DNA of 9,431 bases from Candidatus Finniella inopinata (GTDB lineage Bacteria; Pseudomonadota; Alphaproteobacteria; Paracaedibacterales; CAITNM01). The notes beneath the pieces are model-generated. The model worked only from the letters and a program-made list of their open reading frames with translations. It was not told where the DNA came from and did not search any database. How positions within the stretch are numbered: position 1 is the stretch's first letter; each line of letters begins with the position of its first letter. The DNA is taken from assembly GCA_945903885.1 (NCBI GenBank), contig CAMDPB010000023.1, positions 1-9,431 of the forward strand, written 5' to 3'. This document shows, in pieces, positions 7,317 through 9,431 of this stretch. A program made the position numbers and the translations under genes.

Positions 7317-7775
7317 TTAAAACATCTCAGAAGTTGTCATGTAAGAGTTGCTGGGAACACGTTTACGAGCTACTGGTGACTGAAGAGGTGACCCTATAAA
7401 ACAGCAAGGAGAAAAAGGACGTTCAGGAATAATAATGCGAAGAACATTCTTGTTATTATCAGAATCCATATCAGGTAAGCGCAAAACTCCTTCACTTCTT
7501 TTCATGCTTGCAGCTCTCTCCCGAAAACTAAAATTCATCACCCCTGCATAAAAACTCTCAGCTACAACCGCATACATAAAATAAAATATTCCGACGATTG
7601 GCTGACCATACGCAAAAGATATGTCTACAAAAAGCATTGGAATTTGAGACGAAAAAGTCGATGAAGCAGCATGTTTTGCAAACCCATTATCATTTGGAAA
7701 ATTCAAATCATCTTCCGCAACAATCATCATGTTTGATAGTAGAATCACTAGCATCAATTTTTTAAAGTACTTCAT
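7317..7775 (-). CDS. predicted secreted protein, 152 aa, unknown family
   Basis: No recognised family. The start at ATG 7775 is well supported by GAGG at 7783-7786 with 7-nt spacing. The N-terminus (MKYFKKLMLVILLSNMMIVA) is a signal peptide, probably cleaved after Ala20 before EDDLNF. The mature part has an aromatic, hydrophobic stretch at about 46-82 (IPMLFVDISFAYGQPIVGIF and on) that could be a membrane-inserting or buried segment. A basic, polar region follows, then VLRIIIPERP at 111-120 and an adjacent cysteine pair (Cys124-Cys125). The C-terminus is Ser/Pro-rich. The gene begins 20 nt after the stop of the 207-aa gene, so the two are almost surely co-transcribed. The leader is near-identical in pattern to those of its neighbours while the mature part is different. 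Confidence 0.75.
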   Translation of the reverse strand: MKYFKKLMLVILLSNMMIVAEDDLNFPNDNGFAKHAASSTFSSQIPMLFVDISFAYGQPIVGIFYFMYAVVAESFYAGVMNFSFRERAASMKRSEGVLRLPDMDSDNNKNVLRIIIPERPFSPCCFIGSPLQSPVARKRVPSNSYMTTSEMF

Positions 7776-7795
7776 TTTTTATCCTCTTTAAATAA

Positions 7796-8419
7796 TCAAT
7801 AAACTGCTATTGGAGAACCAGGAAGTGATTTGAGGTACCAATCATCCCAAGAACTGCTGCGACTTCTGCTTTCTTCTATAGGATAATCTGAGGGGAGCAT
7901 GATAGAGAGTTTCTGACCTGGAACTTCTGTCTGGTTGGTTGTTGTGATAGCACTCACTGTAGAAGCCTCTGCCTCTAACTTAACTAAATTTCCGCTGCCT
8001 AAATTACGATGGCTATTATTCATACCCTCGTCGATTGTTAGACCTGTACATTTGCTTTCTTCGATCATAGTAGGACCTATGCCAGTTAATGTATGCGAAA
8101 ACACCAATTTTTCAACTTCGGTGCTTAAGTGAGTAATACCCCAACAAGAACATTTAGAGTTATCTTTTGCCCATGAAAAGAAAAACAACAAATTTTCTTC
8201 TTGATAGACCACGCTTATCATAAAAAATTTATCTTGCTTGATATGGTCAAAAGACTCACAGGTATTATCAAAAATAAGGAATAAAGCAGTCTTCGGTGGA
8301 TTTTTTACTGCAGTAATTTCTGAAATTTCTGGTTCTGGCGTCTCTAAGGAAAATAAACTTGCAAAAATCATAGCCTTCGACACAAAAATCACTAGTACTA
8401 AAGTTTTAAGTAACTTCAT
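7796..8419 (-). CDS. predicted secreted protein, 207 aa, unknown family
   Basis: No recognised family. ATG 8419 is preceded by AAGGGG with 7-nt spacing, so the start is well supported. The leader MKLLKTLVLVIFVSKAMIFA is a signal peptide, probably cleaved after Ala20. The mature part begins with an acidic Pro/Glu stretch (LETPEPEISE), then a beta-like hydrophobic region at about 44-82 with Cys54. Three more cysteines follow: Cys90 and Cys92 in SKCSCWG, and Cys124 in SKCTG. Four cysteines in an exported protein allow two disulfides. Residues 148-168 are Thr/Ser/Ala-rich. Near the end LSIMLPSDYP (171-180) loosely resembles VLRIIIPERP of the next gene, a possible trace of common ancestry. The tail is Ser/Arg-rich, then aromatic (SSSWDDWYLKS). 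It probably heads a unit with the 152- and 108-aa genes. The 210-nt region upstream contains several inverted repeats. Confidence 0.75.
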   Translation of the reverse strand: MKLLKTLVLVIFVSKAMIFASLFSLETPEPEISEITAVKNPPKTALFLIFDNTCESFDHIKQDKFFMISVVYQEENLLFFFSWAKDNSKCSCWGITHLSTEVEKLVFSHTLTGIGPTMIEESKCTGLTIDEGMNNSHRNLGSGNLVKLEAEASTVSAITTTNQTEVPGQKLSIMLPSDYPIEESRSRSSSWDDWYLKSLPGSPIAVY

Positions 8420-8447
8420 GCTCTAACCCCTTTAAAAAATGAAATTC

Positions 8448-8474
8448 TTTGTATGCGGAACAATCGCATGTAAA
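8448..8474 (-). promoter_or_regulatory. candidate promoter with inverted-repeat operator for the 207-aa gene
   Basis: The minus strand reads TTTACA (8469-8474, five of six to -35), a 15-nt spacer, then TACAAA (8448-8453, four of six to -10). A perfect 5-bp inverted repeat, ATGCG-N7-CGCAT (8453-8469), fills the spacer and touches both boxes, as an operator or a short-spacer activator site would. The first gene starts 28 nt beyond. The boxes are imperfect and the repeat short. Confidence 0.3.
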
Positions 8475-8497
8475 ATTCTGTATTAAAAAAATTTAGG

Positions 8498-8543
8498 AAA
8501 AAACATGTTTTTTTTGCATTGCAGCCATCTGAATATGGCAGCA
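8498..8543. repeat. two adjacent palindromes in the 8420-8629 intergenic region
   Basis: A 16-nt perfect palindrome AAAAAACATGTTTTTT lies at 8498-8513. Next to it, 8520-8543 forms a hairpin: TGC-A-GCCAT, a 6-nt loop, ATGGC-A-GCA, with a single internal mismatch. Neither is followed by a proper T-tract in the direction of the genes, so they are not ordinary terminators. They may mark a regulatory leader, a small RNA or degraded spacer DNA. Apart from these, the hairpin at 8579-8599 and the promoter-like boxes, I see nothing else in this gap. Confidence 0.5.
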
Positions 8544-8578
8544 TCTAAGTTGAATCCCTTACAATACAAGCATTTTTT

Positions 8579-8599
8579 GATTTATTTTATAAATAAATC
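8579..8599. repeat. perfect AT-only stem between two secreted-protein genes
   Basis: A 9-bp perfect stem (GATTTATTT / AAATAAATC) with a 3-nt loop lies 31 nt after the stop of the 149-aa gene. On the minus strand it is followed by AAAAAATGC, not T, so it does not qualify as an intrinsic terminator for that gene. It could still protect the mRNA 3' end. Confidence 0.5.
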
Positions 8600-8629
8600 A
8601 TACTTAACATTTATAATATGTGATCTCGT

Positions 8630-9079
8630 TTAATGAATATATATGGTATTTTTGCTACATTTTGCAGTATGCGCTTGGGCAAATAAATTTCGATCAACTC
8701 TAAACTGATCTCTTGGTTCGCTTTTAATTGACTTTAATGACCGCGAAATCTCTGAAAGAAAATATTTAATGCTCTCTTCTCTCTTGAGATTTTTTATCTG
8801 AAGAGTAACAGGACTTTTAAGCTCTTGAACTGCTTTTAAATTATAAAAATAACTTAAATGTGAAAGCACGCGCATAATTGTTGTTTGAGAAAAACTGTCC
8901 AGTTCTGGCAGTATGCGCAATAATCGAACTTTAGCTATATCAACTTTATCAAATTTCACAAGCATTGGAGTAGTTGTTCTTACAATAGACATTGCCGATC
9001 TTTTTTGATCCACTTCTTCGTTGTCAGCAGCAATCACCTGTATCAATAGCAAAAGTATTAACCCTTTTAGGCACTGCAT
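8630..9079 (-). CDS. predicted secreted protein, 149 aa, unknown family
   Basis: No recognised family. I start at the ATG at 9079, which has GGAG at 9088-9091 with 8-nt spacing and places the signal peptide (MQCLKGLILLLLIQVIA) at the very N-terminus. An ATG at 9115 in the same frame would add 12 residues and lacks such a site. Cleavage is likely after Ala17 (VIA-AD). The mature part is basic and rich in leucine, serine and lysine, and looks largely helical: about 48-85 (KVRLLRILPEL, then TTIMRVLSHLSYFYNL) and 95-122 (IKNLKREESIKYFLSEISRS). It ends in a short polar tail with one cysteine (Cys141). No transmembrane segment is visible after the leader. It lies upstream of the other small secreted genes, separated by a 210-nt gap, so it may be transcribed separately. 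The leader follows the same K-x-L-hydrophobic pattern as its neighbours but less closely. Confidence 0.7.
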   Translation of the reverse strand: MQCLKGLILLLLIQVIAADNEEVDQKRSAMSIVRTTTPMLVKFDKVDIAKVRLLRILPELDSFSQTTIMRVLSHLSYFYNLKAVQELKSPVTLQIKNLKREESIKYFLSEISRSLKSIKSEPRDQFRVDRNLFAQAHTAKCSKNTIYIH

Positions 9080-9087
9080 ATTGTAAA

Positions 9088-9091
9088 CTCC
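9088..9091 (-). promoter_or_regulatory. Shine-Dalgarno GGAG that fixes the start of the 149-aa protein
   Basis: The minus strand reads GGTGGAGTTTACAATATG. GGAG lies 8 nt before the ATG at 9079, while the ATG at 9115 has only AT-rich sequence upstream. This decides for the shorter form, which also begins directly with the signal peptide. Confidence 0.65.
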
Positions 9092-9188
9092 ACCCTTCAC
9101 AAATGGGGCTACCATTACAAGAAGATATATTAGTAAATATTAAAAAAGATAATACAACAAAATTAGCCCAATGCAACGTCAGATGCAC

Positions 9189-9265
9189 ACCAGCTTGTTG
9201 TATACTTACTGGCTGAAAAGTCGTCAGCAGCAAAGCCATTAAGACTAAATTTTTAGGTACTTCTT
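9189..9265 (-). pseudogene. decayed copy of the shared secretion leader
   Basis: Minus-strand sequence from 9265 reads AAG AAG TAC CTA AAA, then, after adding one A in the A-run, AAT TTA GTC TTA ATG GCT TTG CTG CTG. This translates as K-K-Y-L-K-N-L-V-L-M-A-L-L-L-T-T-F-Q-P-V. It matches the leader MKYFKKLMLVILLS of the cluster residue by residue, with AAG where ATG should be and a 1-nt deletion. The frame stays open to 9024 but from 9079 overlaps the 149-aa gene and gives no recognisable product. I read it as the remnant of a fifth member. The alternative, a short gene from ATG 9239 (71 aa, hydrophobic), lacks a ribosome site and has a less credible composition. Confidence 0.45.
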
Positions 9266-9276
9266 ACGATAAACGG

Positions 9277-9378
9277 CTAAAAAAATTCTTCATTAGACCC
9301 TTCTGGCATAACCAGAGGGTCCATGCTTGTCTGATGTATTGCGGTATCGTTAAATTCGTTGATTCTGTAGTTTATTGC
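9277..9378 (-). pseudogene. possible frameshifted protein tail at the right edge
   Basis: Frame -1 relative to the edge fragment is open from 9378 to a TAG at 9277. It reads A-I-N-Y-R-I-N-E-F-N-D-T-A-I-H-Q-T-S, then MDPLVMPEGSNEEFF. Its polar, acidic composition resembles a genuine C-terminus more than random frame. If the edge fragment once continued into it, a single-base deletion near 9375-9380 would explain the present TAA. The stretch is short and overlaps a hairpin, so chance is a real alternative. Confidence 0.25.
9296..9321. terminator. strong hairpin, possible terminator of the gene at the right edge
   Basis: GACCCT (9296-9301) and CTGG (9303-9306) pair with CCAG (9312-9315) and AGGGTC (9316-9321), giving 10 bp with one bulged base and a 5-nt loop, the most stable hairpin I found in the window. 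In the minus direction a run of seven T follows (9279-9285) only after 10 nt, so it is an imperfect intrinsic terminator. It lies about 50 nt after the stop at 9372. Confidence 0.4.
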
Positions 9379-9431
9379 TCAATATCATCAGCAGAAGGTT
9401 GTTGAGAGCCAGTAGCCTCTGCAGGTGCTAC
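9372..9431 (-). CDS. C-terminal fragment of a protein cut by the right window edge
   Basis: The minus-strand frame beginning at the edge reads VAPAEATGSQQPSADDIEQ, then TAA at 9372. This Ala/Pro/Ser/Gln-rich acidic tail looks like a disordered C-terminus, and the other two frames are either closed at once or end earlier in less protein-like sequence. Only 19 residues are visible, so no function can be given. It may be another member of the secreted-protein cluster. Confidence 0.35.
   Translation of the reverse strand, partial: VAPAEATGSQQPSADDIEQ

Noticed and set aside
6887..8419. Toxin-antitoxin interpretation of the small adjacent genes
   Set aside because: All have signal peptides and none shows an antitoxin DNA-binding or known toxin motif, so secreted proteins fit better.
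8579..8599. AT hairpin as terminator of the 149-aa gene
   Set aside because: The stem is perfect but is followed by A, not T, on the transcribed strand.
9024..9239. 71-codon minus-strand gene overlapping the 149-aa gene
   Set aside because: No ribosome site precedes its ATG. Its beginning is explained as a decayed leader and its second half runs antiphase through a better-supported gene.

Overview
This 9.4 kb window looks like part of an AT-rich alphaproteobacterial chromosome, possibly from a host-associated lineage of the Holosporales type. Three points support alphaproteobacteria: a class I lysyl-tRNA synthetase (lysK), a delta-aminolevulinate dehydratase with the aspartate-type metal site, and a MutM zinc finger with C-x4-C spacing as I remember it from alphaproteobacterial MutM. 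The order-level guess is inference only. Every gene I can support is on the minus strand, so transcription runs from high to low coordinates.

The left two thirds (1-6755) is a compact housekeeping block. In transcription order it holds lysK, a secreted DUF218-like protein, a YkuD-type L,D-transpeptidase, mutM, hemB and a Bcr/CflA-type efflux transporter. Junctions are tight: 4-nt, 1-nt and 8-nt overlaps, a 24-nt gap, then a 25-nt overlap. This points to one translationally coupled operon mixing tRNA charging, envelope work, DNA repair, heme synthesis and efflux. It is followed after 50 nt by an HtrA/DegP-like periplasmic serine protease with its own strong ribosome binding site; the left window edge cuts it at the start of the PDZ region. 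Possible lysK promoter elements lie at 6791-6817.

The right third (6838-9431) is an accessory-looking, more AT-rich tract of small predicted secreted proteins with no family I recognise: 149, 207, 152 and 108 aa in transcription order. Three of the four intact proteins share a very similar N-terminal leader (MK/N-x-L/F-K-T/K-L-M/V-L-I/V) and the fourth a looser version, while the mature parts differ. A fifth copy of the leader at about 9189-9265 appears decayed: AAG stands where ATG is expected and one base is missing in an A-run. The 207- and 152-aa genes are 20 nt apart, the 108-aa gene follows, and a rho-independent terminator at 6838-6872 closes the set. The 210-nt gap before the 207-aa gene holds several inverted repeats, one lying exactly between candidate -35 and -10 boxes.

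The right edge carries a C-terminal coding fragment (9372-9431), a second overlapping frame that also reads like a protein tail (possible frameshift), and a strong hairpin. I found no rRNA, tRNA, CRISPR array, insertion sequence or plus-strand gene. The most novel material is the secreted-protein cluster with a shared leader, which could be a lineage-specific set of exported or host-interaction proteins.
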